A stretch of DNA of 64,000 bases from Macropodus opercularis (taxonomy: Eukaryota; Chordata; Actinopteri; Anabantiformes; Osphronemidae). The stretch covers positions 12,408,501 through 12,472,500 of the forward strand of contig CM061106.1 of the NCBI GenBank assembly GCA_030770545.1, read 5' to 3'. Made by a program: the position numbers and the translations under genes. Below the pieces are notes generated by a model. The model was not told the origin of the DNA. It made no database searches and saw only the letters and a program-made list of their open reading frames with translations. This document shows, one piece after another, positions 44,347-57,241 of this stretch (the first letter of the stretch is position 1; each line of letters starts with the position of its first letter).

Positions 44347-46195
44347 CTAGTTAGCTAGTTTTCTAGCGACCACTGCTATCAGCCATAGAGCTACAGCGCC
44401 ACTAGCTGGATAATGTGAGGAACTACTACTTGAACTACTCGCCGGAGAGAATTGTTACCTCTTCATAAACTCAAGAAACCAGATTAAAATCTTTGCTTTG
44501 TTCAACATGCTGGTTTTTCAATTGTTAGGAAAATGTCAAACCCATTTTCTCTAATGGAACCAGACTCCTACTGTACATGTCATGCAGGGATCAACAGTAG
44601 TTATTGTGGTAGTATTAGTAAAACTCAGTTCACCATAATAAATGAAACCCATTTCACCACTGTACCTGTCAATCAATATCTGAATTAAAGACAATTTGAT
44701 TAAAGAGATAAGTGAAGCATTTGAACATATATGATACAAATAGAGGAAAACACTCCAGTCTGAACATGTGAGGATGAGCTTCACATACAAAAGAAACACC
44801 AGGATGGTTTCTTTGATATTTATTTGAATTGATCACTGTTCAAACAATGTGTCTGCGCTGTGTAGTGCAGCAACCCGTCCCTGAGCAAGCACTGGGCCAC
44901 AGCGGAGAGGAAACCTCCAGCAGAACCAGACTCAGGGTGGGCAGTCGTCTGCCTCGACCGGTGATGGGTTGAGCTTAGTGAAGAGGCCCTGAGGAGGTTC
45001 AGAAAAGGTTTCATCAGTATTTGATCACAAATAAAAGAGAATATTAAATATTAGTGTTGAATAATAGAAATGTACACGTATCCAAGTGTTTTGATGACAC
45101 AATAGATGTGATCCCATGAGTCCTTGTTGATCCCAAAGGTCACAGGTCACAGCTTCCGTCCTGCCTCATCAGTGACCTGCTGTCCTCAGACTCAGAGCAG
45201 TGACGGTGGCTGGTAGGTCCTGTAGTGGAGCTAGAAACTGGAGACTGGGCTGTTTTGAACTGGTTCCATGTCGACTGGACCAGGACTCAATGCTAAATAC
45301 ACGTTTACTTCTATGTATTGGCTCTTAGTTCGTGCTGTTTAAATGTAATTTGTAACATGGCTAGAGGTTGCTAATGCTAATGCTAACGGTTCGCTAACGC
45401 TAATGCTAACGTTTGTTGATAGCTTATGCAGCTTAAATTCATGTAACACACGCACAACTATGGAGCCTCGCGCTTATGTGGAATAAACCAGTAAGTGTCA
45501 GATAATTTTGTAAACAACTTTGTACACATAACAACTAATAGAATAATCACATCATGTCTTAACTGTGGTTAACAGCACAGACAGCTTTGGTGCATGTCAT
45601 GTATTCTGTTATGGGAGCTGAGTGGATGACGAGAGCTTATTTAAATGCACAAGTATTATCTGACTAACAGAAAGGTTGGATTCTGTTTTGTTCTCACATA
45701 TGTTAGTTGATGAATGAGTTAATGAAGCTGGGTTTATTTAATAGATCTTAATCGACAGGTTTACTTTTTATTTCTGTGTGGAGACATTTGTAAATATTTC
45801 TATTTCTGTTATGCTTAATCAACATGATTGAGATGATCACCAGTAACACTCTTGTTCTTCTAGGGGCAGCGTTGACCAGCACAGTGGGAGACACGTTGAG
45901 TGAATCTCCACTGCAGCGTGGAGTCACCAGCGAAGGACTTCATCACTACACATGTGTAGAGTGCAACAGTGTCTCTGGTGGCAAAGGGAGGGAAACCTAA
46001 CGGTGACAACGTAACTCCCTGCAACACCATGAGGACCAGTTGCTCAGGTGAATTCCCTGCAAGCTGTCTGGCTACTGCACCGAGGACCAAGACGGGACAA
46101 CTCCTATGAACCAGCGTCAGTGTTGGATCCGACCAAACCAGGTACTGACACAACCACTGAGCACTGACAGAGACAAGTTTCTTTTTATGTAGTGT
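44347..46195. other. No gene seen; L2-like 3'-UTR fragment on minus
   Basis: The stretch 44875-44965, read on minus, holds a CACCCTGAGTCTGGTTCTGC-type block, a GGAGGTTTCCTCTCC piece and GTGCTTGCTCAGG, which I recognise from the 3' UTR of L2-like fish LINEs. A GCTAATGCTAAC tandem repeat lies at 45370-45415. No coding region is supported. Confidence 0.45.
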
Positions 46196-46335
46196 GTAAG
46201 AAAACCTCAGCATCACCGGTCGAGGCACACGACCGCCCACCCTGAGCCTGGTTCTGCCCGAGGTTTCTTCCTTCAAAGGGAGTTTTTCCTCTCCACTGTC
46301 GCCTAGTGCTTGCTCAGGGTGGAAGCACTTCAAAA
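46196..46335 (+). mobile_element. L2-like LINE 3'-UTR fragment
   Basis: Contains CACCCTGAGCCTGGTTCTGC, GAGGTTTCTTCC, GGGAGTTTTTCCTCTCCACT and GTGCTTGCTCAGGG in the order typical of this abundant teleost repeat. It is inverted relative to 44875-44965. Confidence 0.55.
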
Positions 46336-46471
46336 CAAAGAACCACAACAGTATTATTCAGAGGTTTTACATAAAATATCTTAATAAAATCTGACTTAAA
46401 CTGATTACAGGTTTTTTGTATTTATTTCAATCACTGACTTGTATTAGAGTCATATTTATTAGGGGTTAATT

Positions 46472-48730
46472 CAGGGGTCGGCAACCTTCACCACACAAAG
46501 AGCCATTTGGACCCGTTTCCCACAGAAAAGAAAACACTGGGAGCCACAAAACCCTTTTGACATTTTAATTGAAATAACACTACATGTAACGGTTGTTTTG
46601 TCTTTATTCTTTGCATAATCAAACCATAATGTGTTGCATTTATAAAATCAATGAACTGCAGAGAGAATGAAATTACATTTCTGCATGCAACAAAAACATT
46701 TTGAACTCTTTAAAAGAAGACATTGGGTTGAAGGTTACTTTCAAGTAAAATACTCAATGTCTATTTGAGTCCTTCTTGTATTTATGAAAACAACGCCCAA
46801 CATAAATGATCCACCGGCAGCAAACCAAAAATGCCGTCCTCTTCTGTGTGCCGTCATCCTTTCACTGGCGCAAGCAGTCAGCTGTCAACCTGAATAATAA
46901 AAGGACTAATTCACCGAACAATATATTAATTATATATGAATATATGCAAAATAATAGACAATTAAAATATGTATCATACTTATATTACATACTTAGTTAA
47001 TGTGATTTCTGCTCCTGAACCTCAGCGCACAGCGTCTGCACGTCAGGGCTGTATGATGTCACCTTCATCTTTACACAGGATCGTAAGCTGTCATCTGTGA
47101 GGCGAGGGAGATGTTTGTTTTTAATATAGTTGATGTTGGAGAACACCTGCTCACATACATATGTGGATCCAAAGATCGACAGGACTCCAAGCGCATATTT
47201 TCTCATGTTCACATAAATGTCGGGGATAGCATTCCATGTTTCCAACACAAGTTTGTCCGGTTTAGGGAGGTTTTCAATGTCACTCCATTTGTGATTCTGA
47301 CGGGCAACACCTTCAAGGTCTGCTGTCAAGCGTTTAAACTTGGATGACCCATATGTCTTTGTCGGCTATGTCGGCCAGTTCCATCTCAAGATCAGGTTGA
47401 CTCACACATGCAAATGCAGTCGTGTTCAGTAGGGATGGATCGATGCTCAGGGGAGCGACAGGGAAGGATAATGTGGTTTTTTCTTCTCTGAACTCACAGA
47501 ATCGTTTCCCAAACGATGTTTGCATTGTGATGATTGCATAATGTAAATAATTTATGTTGTGAGCTTGTTTGAACTCTCTCAAATTGGGGAAGTGAGACAG
47601 AGAACCTTTCTGTACATCTGAAGCAAGCACTTTCAACTTGCGCTCGAATGCCAAAACCTCCTCCAACATGTGCAGGGCTGTGAAGAGCTGTGTTCAGCGT
47701 GTCCAGGTGCGCTGTCATGTCTACCATGAAGTGGAGCTTTTCCAGCGACTCTGGCTGTTCCAGCTCAGGAAAAGTGAGCCCTCTGCTCGCCAGGAAAGTT
47801 TTCACTTCTTCCAGACACGCAGCAAAGCGTTTCAGCCACCGGACTCTGTTGTGCAGCAGGAGATCAGAATATGTGCTTTCCAGCTCGTCCAGTAACGAAC
47901 GGAACTGACGGTGATTTAAACCTTTATTTACCATTATTTTATTGACAACATTCATTACTTCTGTGCAATCCGGAGGAAATGTTTGCACACACAGTGCCTC
48001 TTGGTGCAGGATGCAGTGAAAAGTCAGCAGCTTTCTGTTCAGCGACTTCTGCAGTAAAGCCTTAAAACCCTTATGTGCTCCTGTCATACTTGGTGCCATC
48101 AGTAGCCACTGACACCAGGTGAGTGGTGTTTATTTCTTTGGCTCTTAAACAGTTCAAGACAGCCTCACAGATGTCTTCCCCCCGTGTTTGGCCTTTTAGT
48201 GGTATCAACTCAATCAGTTCTTCCTGTGGCCCAGCAGAGTTTACATACCGGCAGAACAGTGCTATTTGTTCAATATCACCTTTGTCTTCAGACTCATCAC
48301 AGGCAACTGAGTAGGCCATAGCTGAATTGATGTCTTTAATTTGCTGTCTGGTGACGTCTTCTGCCATTTTTATGGTTCTGTCTGTGACAGTCTTTGCAGA
48401 GACGGCATCTCCCTGATTTTCTGCACAATTTCACTCTTGTTTTTAAAGTCCGTCTGAAATCTTAATGAAAGATTCTTTTATATATTCTCCGTCTGTGAAC
48501 GGCTTCCCGTGGCCGACTATTTCCTGAGCGGCCACAAAACTAGCAAATGTAGTTGAATTTGCAGACTTCATCCACTTCTTGAAATGATTTTTGCTCAGAT
48601 CAACCTTCCGCATCAGTTCCGAAACGGCTTTTTTCCTCTCATCTCCATCTGGATATTTTTGAGCAAAGGCTGCGTGTTTATTTTGGAAATGTCTTGCCAC
48701 ATTTGACTTTTTGTTGTTTGCTAGTGTAAA
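46472..48730 (-). pseudogene. hAT transposase (GTF2IRD2-like/Charlie type), decayed
   Basis: The right-hand terminus on minus sense is a hAT terminal repeat (CAGGGGTCGGCAACCTTCA at 46472). The minus strand encodes the transposase in pieces. First comes the end of a BED-type finger and a following helix region (VARHFQNKHAAFAQKYPDGD, 48700-48443). Then comes IKDINSAMAYSVACDESEDK, with the first catalytic aspartate, and LVSVATDG (48367-48071). Next are MTGAHKGFKALLQKSLNRKL, the conserved TFHCILHQEAL and NRVRWLKRF (48099-47494), LSHFPNLREFKQAHNINYLH (47669-47334), and last the hAT C-terminal dimerisation region with GVLSIFGSTYVCEQVFSNIN (47329-46997). Frame breaks occur near 48430, 48080, 47680 and 47335. 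The distal terminal repeat is absent. Proteins of this type in databases are often named GTF2IRD2-like. Confidence 0.85.
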
Positions 48731-48788
48731 TAAGCCTATTTACTGGATGAAAGTGTCAGATGTCCCAGTTTAATATTTGTTACGTTAC

Positions 48789-49345
48789 TGTTGGGTCTAA
48801 CCTGCCAACACTTAAACAATACTGGAGACACTGACATGAAGACAAAGCTCATTTTACTTGTGAGCACAAGGGGAGTCGCTCTGTGACACAATACCTTAGT
48901 GCCCAGCCGACGACTACCAAAATCCCCTTGGTCTCAGCTCCTTTTATTGAGAAAAGCATGAAAGTCACTCCTTCTACATCTGGTGCAATAAAGTACAAGA
49001 CAAGTCCATATATGGTAGATAACATATACATAGGTTGTGAAGCTTCCTCCTTTGATGCAGGCGGTTGAGACCCCCTTTCCCAAACACTACAAGTCGTAAA
49101 AGATGCATGCAGGCATAGCAAGATAGTGGACAGCTCCATGTGGTGTCAAATACCTATGGAGCCGTTAAGCAATAAATGTGGTCTGCAAAACCTCCTCCTG
49201 ACATAGGTGGTCAAGCCTTCCTGTCCTAGTGTTTGAGATCATTCCATGTTTATACAAGTAAAAGCAAGAAAAGGTTACAGGTCACAGAGACACAGACAGG
49301 ACCAAACACAGGGAGGACAATACTTATGCTCCATATCCTCTAACA
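48789..49345 (-). mobile_element. Solo LTR (557 bp) with perfect target duplication
   Basis: The segment starts TGTTGGGTC and ends CCTCTAACA. It is flanked by identical 5-bp direct repeats GTTAC (48784-48788 and 49346-49350), which are the hallmark of integrase-mediated insertion. On minus, a TATAAACA box at about 49245-49255 precedes an AATAAAAGG signal at about 48945-48955, which supports minus orientation. No internal region is present, so it arose by LTR-LTR recombination. It lies just beyond the truncated end of the hAT element. Confidence 0.85.
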
Positions 49346-49350
49346 GTTAC

Positions 49351-50042
49351 CTAGGTTCTAGCATGAATAAAATATTGGTTTGTGTGATTTGAAAGTGTTT
49401 TGCTTTCATTTGATTCAAATTTCAAAAGCGTCCCAACTCTTCTGGAATCCGGGTTGTAGAGCGACAGGCTTTACTTGAAACAACTCCGTCATCATCGCTC
49501 TGACTCTGAGTTATGCTTTTACATCCTGAGCTGCTTTAAGCGTTTCACAGTGAACTGGTTCATCGGGATGTGGAAGAGGCTGAAATTAGGGTTGATGAGC
49601 CTGGTTCTCTGGTTCTCTGTTAAAAAAACTAAAAACTCACATTTTAATCCTCCATCAGTCTTCAGTGATGTGAGCTGAGGCTCAAATGGTTCGAGTGGAT
49701 TCACTTTAACCTGTTCATACTGTGTAAGTGCAGTAATAACATCCACCGAGTTAAACTTCATAAAACGTAGAATAACTTCCTGCTGAATGAACCTTCCTGA
49801 TGCTCTGTCTGTGGGTCAGTGTGTGTCTGTGGGCGAATTTCAAGTTTCAGTCACGTGTTGACAGTTTGATCCAGTCATTGGATGAAATGTAAATAAAACC
49901 ACAGCAGTTACAGGTTTGGATGATGAAACAGAAGCAGGTTAGTCTCTGCTATTTCCTCTGTCTGCTCTGAAGCAGCTCATCCTCTTCCGTTGGTAACTGC
50001 AGCAGATCATCAGTATCAGGAAGTGAAGCAGCTGCTGTCAAC
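49351..50042. other. Upstream region of the lectin gene
   Basis: An 80-codon minus-strand frame (49761-49519) has no recognisable domain. The 200 bases before ATG 50043 contain no TATA box. Purine-rich GGAA/TTCC motifs are present but not specific. Confidence 0.35.
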
Positions 50043-52224
50043 ATGTCAGACATTTATGACAAACCGGATTATTGCAGGAAACTGAGACACAACAGGGAGG
50101 ATGGAGGAGAGTGGAAGGAAGCTGAGGTGGAAATCTACCAGAGCGTTGCAGACCTCGGCGAGGACCAGACGCGTTCACAACCTCCTCAGTCAGGTGAGAA
50201 CGGTCTCACCAAACACCACTTAGTTTAGCCTCCAGTCCGTTAGTCCAGCAGGAAGCAGGAGTCCTGTGACTGAGCCTTTCAAGCTCCTCTATGAGCATCT
50301 ACAGACCTGATGGAAAGCGATACCACCATGTGTGCTTCTGCTCCCTCTGCAGGACCAGACGCTCAGAACCGTCCTCCGGTCCACAAACCGTCTCTGAGAG
50401 CAGCCGTGTGTCTGGGAGCTCTGTGTCTGCTGCTGCTGGTGGGGATCATCGTCCTGTCAGTACGACGTAAGGTTCCACAGCTCAGACTAACTAACGTGAT
50501 GGTTTTGTCAAAGCTAAAACGAGATGAGTGGCTCTGACCTAAAGTCTAAGTGCTCACCTCAGAACTCCAGTCAACAACGTGTCCGTATTGACTCTGTGGC
50601 TCTAAGAGAGTGTGAACCAAGCGTCTGCTCTGGTTGCATCAGAACCGCTGCAGAGCAACAGATGAACGTGGCCCAGTCTGACTAAACGGTTCTGAAGGCT
50701 CAACACTGATGCAACAGAACTTGGTTCAGTTCAGTCACAAACAAAGAAAAGACAAACCAGAGTTTGTTTGTTGCTCAGAGACAGAGAAACTATAAATATC
50801 TAGAAATTCACACATCACTCTTCCTGTGACAAACACGTCATCTTCTTTTTCCTGCTGTGTTCATTTAGAAGAGGAAGACAGATCTGACAGACGTGACTGA
50901 GGCCGGTCGAGGGTGTAAAGTCTCTGTAGTGTAGCTTCCTGCCTCAGACAGTGGACTTTCAAAGTAAAACAGAAACAAACTAACAGTGATCAGTCCACGT
51001 CATGTGTAAGACAGACTGAAAGTCAGCTTTTATTGAGGCTGTAGAGTCAGAACATGAGCTTCAGCCTCAGATCCATGTGATGTTTCTGTGGGTGAGTTTG
51101 TCCAGAGGACAGACAGTGGCAGTAACAGCTGATCTCCAGCAGGTGAAGCCTCTCAGTCCCTGGAGGTGACGCCTCGTCTTCTGGCCGACTCTGATCTGGA
51201 CAGAAGTGATTCCAGTGTGTTTGCATGAAGAGGGTTTGACCTCTGGTGAACTCAGCTGTCACTCAAACCCTGCTGTGCTTGAACTGAACTCAACTGTGCT
51301 TCACTCCTGTAACAATGATGAGAATTTTCTGCTTCTTCATTTTGTTTCTGAGCAGATGTTTCAGTGACTTTGGAGAATGAGCAGCTGCAGAGCAGGTCCA
51401 ACAACTACAGCGAGTTACTGGACGAAGTGAAAAGGCTGAAGCATCAGATCAATGGTGAGAGGATTTAAATCAACATTTAACAAGTGTGGAGATGTTTTAG
51501 GTGGAGATTCCTACTGTGAACAGTAACTAATGATGAATAATGAACTAATGTAACGACCATAAATATGCAAATGTAAAAATATACGATGGAAACTGTCTGA
51601 AACTGTTCACAGAAGGAAAGTTTTGTCCTGAAGGATGGACAAGATTTGGGTCAAGTTTTTAAGTCCTCTGAGAAGAAAGGTTGGTTTGAGAGCAGGATAG
51701 ATTGTCAGAACCGAGAATCTGACCTGGTGGTGATCAGCAGCCGAGAGGAGCAGGTGAGTGTGTTGCTGTGTTTTACTGTGTGAATTTAGAAACGATCACC
51801 GTCTCCTGTCGTCTCTTAGGACTTTGTCACCAGCCTGAGTGTGAATGAACAGTTCTGGATCGGTCTGCAGACAAAATGGAACCAAACAGGATCTAAGTAT
51901 GAGTGGACCTGGGTGGACGGATCAGCACTGACTCACACTTATTTCTATGTCACTTTCACTTGTTGTCATTATTATTATTCTCACAACACTTTTCAGGTCA
52001 AGGTTCATAAACAGGATAAATAAACATTTTAAAAGACGATGTGTAAACATGCAGGATTTAAAACCATTTATTTGTCCCATAGGTTCAGTTCGTCAGGAAA
52101 AATTGAAGGTTCCCCAAGTTTCAATGATGTAGTTTACGGTGATGGAGATGGGAGATGGACAAATGGATATTACATAACTACCAGAAACTGGATGTGTGAG
52201 AAACCGATTGACATTGTTAAATGA
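50043..52224 (+). pseudogene. C-type lectin-like type II membrane protein, frameshifted
   Basis: Exon-intron structure is clear. Exon 1, 50043-50193, is a cytoplasmic tail with Tyr motifs (SDIYDKPDY, EIYQSVADL). Exon 2, 50353-50466, is a membrane helix (AAVCLGALCLLLLVGIIVLSV). Exon 3, 51356-51454, is a stalk (LENEQLQSRSNNYSELLDEV). Exon 4, 51613-51753, starts the lectin domain (KFCPEGWTRFGSSF). Exon 5, from 51820, has FWIGLQTKWNQTGSKYEW and WVDGSAL. The last exon, 52083-52224, ends in WMCEK. Phases agree through exons 1-4. Exon 4 has lost bases at about 51660, so the frame shifts after GSSF before KSSEKKGWFES and DCQNRESDLVV. Exon 5 lacks a good donor, and the cysteine before the final WMCEK is missing. 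The family includes CD209- and CLEC4-like receptors of leukocytes. It is probably a pseudogene; a sequencing error could explain the frameshift but not the other faults. The EYQS/IYQS tyrosine could have been a signalling site. Confidence 0.75.
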
Positions 52225-52525
52225 TGAGAAACGTGTGTAGTGTTGACATGACGTCTATTAAATAAACACGACTGAATAAATGCTCATGAGCCGTTTGTTC
52301 GCTGTGGGAGGAGTAAACCTCGACTTGACTTCAGTCGACCTTCACATCCCAGCAGGTGACGAGCAGGTGAGTCCGGTGATGAGAGGCAGGAGCCCTGACA
52401 TCTACAGGGAACAGCAGCGCTTCAACACAGAACCAACAACACAGCTGCAGTGTCGAAACGCCTCTGAGTGTGTTTGTAGTGAGCCGTGAGGCAGGAAGTG
52501 AAACTTGCATGTGAGCGGAGCTGAT

Positions 52526-52526
<1 letters not shown>

Positions 52527-52596
<70 letters not shown>
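52527..52596. repeat. (GT)35 microsatellite
   Basis: Uninterrupted GT dinucleotide repeat of about 70 bp. Confidence 0.97.
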
Positions 52597-52599
<3 letters not shown>

Positions 52600-55500
52600 A
52601 TTTGGTGCTTCAGTAAATATTAGTTGTTGTTGTGAGTGTCTCTGGTCTTTTAAATACTGTGGCTTAGTTTCTTCTCTCTGCTTCTGGTGTCCATGTTATG
52701 GGATCAGAAGCAGAGAGCAGAGTATCGGTCGGTGGTGCTGTCGTATCAGCGTCGTTTGATCCAACTACAGTAGAAACTAATCGTTTCTTTAACCTCATCG
52801 TTGCCTCTTGGTTTCAGGCTGTTTCCCTGCTTTACTTTAGTTTGGCCCATAATGTCTGCTGAGATGTTGTGACGTCATGTGTGGATGTGCTTGTCACACT
52901 GTGTGTGCACGCTGTGCTCAGGTCTCTGCACTCAACTGTTCAGGCTTAGTTTAGTGGCGAGTGGCTGCTTCCTCTGCAGCTTCAGTAACCTGTCTCATCT
53001 AATGAATGTGTAACATCGATCCAACTCAGGCTTTTTCTATGCCGCTAACATGGATTAACCAATTCTGAACCTACAGAATCTGAAGAACCTTCACAAGCTT
53101 CATACATTTAGTTCTAAACACACAGAAGAAACTCAAGTAGATCTACGTGTCCACATACGTAACAGCCTCCATCTCTCCCTGCTCTGCTTCCTCTGCCTCC
53201 TCCTCCCATCTGACCACGACCTCTGACCTCGTCTCTGTCCATGTTCTCTGTCTTGGTGCCAGTAGGCCTGAGTCAGAGCCACCTCTGCAGCCAACACTTC
53301 AGTCTTAGCCTGTCTGTGGTTTGCTGTTCAGCACGTCTGGCCTGTTCTAGATCAGCAGTGAGTCTCTGTTTAGTAATAAACTACATGTTGTAGTTGTAGT
53401 TGTTGTTCATACAGACGCACTAGGTGCATTATCTGGTGCCCATGTTCTACTTGACGGTGGCTGATGGACTAAAGGCTCTAAGTTCACCGTTGTCCATCTT
53501 AACTCAGCTGTTGGTACAGTCTGCAGTCGGTCGAGTCACGGTTGACGTCCGTCCCTGCATCTTCCTCTTTGAGACGCCTCAGGGAGATTCTGGGCTGTAA
53601 CAGGACTTCGGTCTGCGTCGAAGGGGAGCAGGGAAGAGAGCGACCTGGAGCAGGTAAGTACAGCAGGTAAGAGGCACCGTGTGGATGCTGAGGACGGCCT
53701 CAAGGAACCTCAGCCATCGACTTTGACAGCCTCAGATGCTCTACACCCTGGACGTGCATGAAGGGTCCACTCAGGCTGGACTGATGACAGCGATTATGAC
53801 TAGTTTGGTCAGAGTCCTGTCAGGCGAGTCTTGGCCTAAAGTGGAGGAGTAGAGTGGGAGACCTGAAGAAGGTTCCTGCTGCTGCGACTGCACATCCACC
53901 AGTGTCTCTAAGGTCTAGAGAATATGCTCCCTCTGAAACAGAGAGGAGCAGGTTAGAGGTTGGTGGTGAAGAGGCAGGACACAGATCTTTTATGTCCAGC
54001 AGGCCCTGGACTCGTTTTATCTAGAGTTAAGTTACAGTAGGGTGGCACGCGGAGGCCAGTCGTGAATAGCTGGAACAGACTTTCAGCCAATCAAATTGCA
54101 GCATTTCTCTCTCTCTCCAGGGTCCTGAACTGCTCCCTGAATCCAGGTTTGAATCCCAGTCAAGGCAAAGTTTGTACAACATGATTAAAGATAATTGATG
54201 AGTTCTAATGTTTTAACAGCTGACTTGGTGTAAATTTACACAAAATGTAATTGTTTTACTCTTTTTATGATTAGTAGCAGTACTATGAGCATGTCAAATA
54301 CACCATTCACTTATAAGGAGATTTAGAGACAATATTCATGTAAACTGTTTAATGAACATATTCACACTTACACACAGATACATAAAAGCAATACAATATT
54401 AATACAATATTACAATATTAAACATAAATGAGTAAACTACGCGTCTCATTCTTTTTTCTTCCCATGTTATAGAAAGTGGATGCCTGAAACTCTTTCCAGG
54501 TCATGTCCCTCTTTATGCCTTTTTCTTTATAAAATGATAAGACAAGGCAGTGAAGGAATGTAACTAGTTTAAGCTTAGATAGTAGGATGCAGGCAGAAAA
54601 CAGAACAAGCTGAATTAAAGTATAGTATAAAACACATCAAGTTAAGAGAGTAGTAGATGTAGCACCCAGTCACAGGTCATTAAACAGTATGTGCAGAACA
54701 GGATGTTAGGAAAAGAGCAGACGAGTTGCATGTAAGTGAAACATCCCTAATAAAGGCGACTGGGTTAATGTGTGTAGAAGGAAATGTGCTTAAATCCACA
54801 GAACACGGGGCCACACAGCAACTGTGACCAGCAAATAAGGCACAGAGGGGACGTATAGCATCCATGGAGACGAACAGCAAACCACGTCATCAGGATCCTG
54901 TTTTACAACTAAAAGATGCTCTGTTTAGCATAAAAGTGTGGGTCGAGGGACAGACAGCGTCAGACTTCATGTCCTGACTATATGCTGTATGGAATAGAGA
55001 CAGACTGACCCAGGCCTGTACACTCTTCAAGTGTAAAATAAAAGTAAGACTGAATTCATCAGTTGTTTCTCCTCATCAAATGAACGCGCAGAGCTGGGAT
55101 TTTCAGAGCATCTCAACAGCAGTAAATGTATTTTCCTGGAATTCCAGGAAAGCCGGTGTGAATGTGGAGGCTATTTGGATCCTGTTTCAGTTCCATGTTA
55201 CAAAAGCAACACTTGCGTCCTGTGGACGAGGCTCAGTTCTTTTTCTCTGGGGGCAGATGGTGATGGCTGTAAAATTACAACAATGACAAGAAGAGAGTGA
55301 GACTTGAGTTTACCTCTTTAACATGTGCACAACCAAATCAACTATTTTAACATTTGCTTTGCTCTCTTTGCAGATGGAGGCTGCAGCAGAGGTTGACCAG
55401 TCACTGCAGACGTCTCTGGAGAAGAATGTGTCTCTACAAACCCGGAAAGTTTTATTAATTACAAAAACAAAACAGAGAAACATGGACGACATTTGGCCCT

Positions 55501-56204
55501 TGGGCTGTAGCTGTTATGACAAAAGCTGCAGCAGAACAATGCTGGCCGATTTATATTTGTATTTATTTATATTTATGCTTCTAGCCAAATGTTATGTACG
55601 TGTGACCAGAATGTACAATATTGTCCATTAAAGAAGACTTTAGACACAAGAAACGTCAAGTGTTTCGGAAATGGCACAGGCGTCTGTTCAGGTGAACACT
55701 GACACTTCTATAGAGGAGCTAAAAAGTAGAATAAAATACATGAATAACATTTACATTTTAATATTAAATGAATCAATATTAAATTCTGACAACTATTACA
55801 ATTAAATGTGAGCAGGGAAAGTAACGTGGGACACAGCAAACACATGTCATCACGTGTTAGTATTCAAAGCAGTTCACACTTCATCATTTCAACCACATAA
55901 GGAGATTAATTCTCACCCCCATGAAGCGATGAACTGATTCATAGTCACTAGGACGACAAACAGAACCAGAAGATAGAACTCATGCTTCGGTGGGAGAGCA
56001 GCACATTATGCCAGAGCTGACGATTCGTGCAATGTATTTTATCTTTCTTCTCTTGAAGCCTTTGATTGACTGGAGGTTACAGGTTCAGCAGCAGCAGCGA
56101 AGTTGAGACAAGTAACAGGTGGAGTGTTTGTTTGCAATAAAAAGACTTCACTTGAGCTGAACTGTAATTTTCCAAATTAAAATAAATGTTGACTTACTGT
56201 TGTG
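52597..56204. other. No gene seen in 3.6 kb
   Basis: I find no recognisable coding exon, RNA gene or transposon terminus. A 102-codon frame at 55323-55631, preceded by an acceptor-like TTGCTCTCTTTGCAG, shows no domain. A B-box-like GGTTTGAATCCC occurs at about 54148 without a tRNA around it. Confidence 0.4.
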
Positions 56205-56680
56205 TGATTGTTTTGAGGGAGAAGTACTGAGCATCGCTCTCTCCAGCTCTTCGTCCTTATCCATCTCTGTGACACAGACAGACATTTAGCTGTGACGTCT
56301 TTGTGTACTCAAATATCTTGTACTTCTACCAGAGAAAACAGAAATGATATCATTTTAAAAACTCAAGACCCACCTGTGGCTTCCTTGGGACCATGTGAAG
56401 GATGTGTCATCACTGAGCTGCTGCATGTTTTGCAAGTATTGCTGCAGCTTGTGCATCTTTGTTCCAGGACCACAGCTTTTACTAAGCATGAAGGCTGCGT
56501 AGCCATTATTCCTGCTGTCCCTGATGTTTAGCCAGGTGTGTTTGGCACAGGAACCAAAACCAACTGGCTGGTCATCCGTTGCATCCCCTCCTCTCTGACC
56601 ACAGGAAGGACATTTAGCTGCAGACAAACGGTTTGTGCATTTTACCTGTTGGGATAGTAAATACTTTAATATACACATAA
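56205..56680 (-). CDS. Possible hypothetical gene fragment (minus strand)
   Basis: A minus-strand frame at about 56640-56375 encodes NRLSAAKCPSCGQRGGD (a CxxC motif), GFGSCAKHTWLNIRDSRNNG and GPGTKMHKLQQYLQNMQQL. It reads like a real protein segment and is not low-complexity. A donor-like CACAG/GTGGGT follows. An acceptor at 56267 begins a short block with ATG and MDKDEELERAMLSTSPSK. The reading frames of the two blocks do not join cleanly, so they may be separate or the copy may be broken. I do not recognise the family. Confidence 0.3.
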
Positions 56681-57026
56681 ATATGTAATAATTACAACAC
56701 GGTGATGCGTGTGGTGTCACTGGGTAACATCAATATCAACACTAGTCCTTTTATGCTTTTTCTATGTGACTATCTGACTGTTTCCTTCACACAGTCTGCT
56801 AAACTATAATAATGCAGCAAAAGAACATAACAGACACATGAATGGAGAAAACTGACACAACAAACTATTTAATTCACAAAGGTTGAACCCTGCCACTATA
56901 AGGCTTTCACATATTAAACTACAGGAGCAAAGACAAAGGGTTTGATGCATTTCAAACACCTACACACGTTTACAACTAAGCCCTCTGCTTAAATAACACG
57001 TAGTCATGGAGCAGTGTTACTCTTTA
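56681..57026. other. No gene seen
   Basis: AT-rich spacer. Confidence 0.35.
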
Positions 57027-57241
57027 CTTATATATAATATATCATATTCTGTTATATATAATATATCATATTCTGTTATATATAATATATCATATTCTGT
57101 TATATATAATATATCATATTCTGTTATATATAGTATATCATATTCTGTTATATATAATATATCATATTCTGTTATATATAGTATATCATATTCTGTTATA
57201 TATAATATATCATATTCTGTTATATATAATATATCATATTC
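57027..57241. repeat. 21-bp AT-rich minisatellite
   Basis: About ten nearly identical copies of a 21-bp unit containing ATATCATATTCTGTTATATA, with a few A/G variants. The unit length is a multiple of three, so one frame stays open (YNISYSVI repeats). That frame is not a credible gene. Confidence 0.93.

Noticed and set aside
52505..52759. 84-codon frame with a CV repeat
   Set aside because: Produced by translation of the GT microsatellite.
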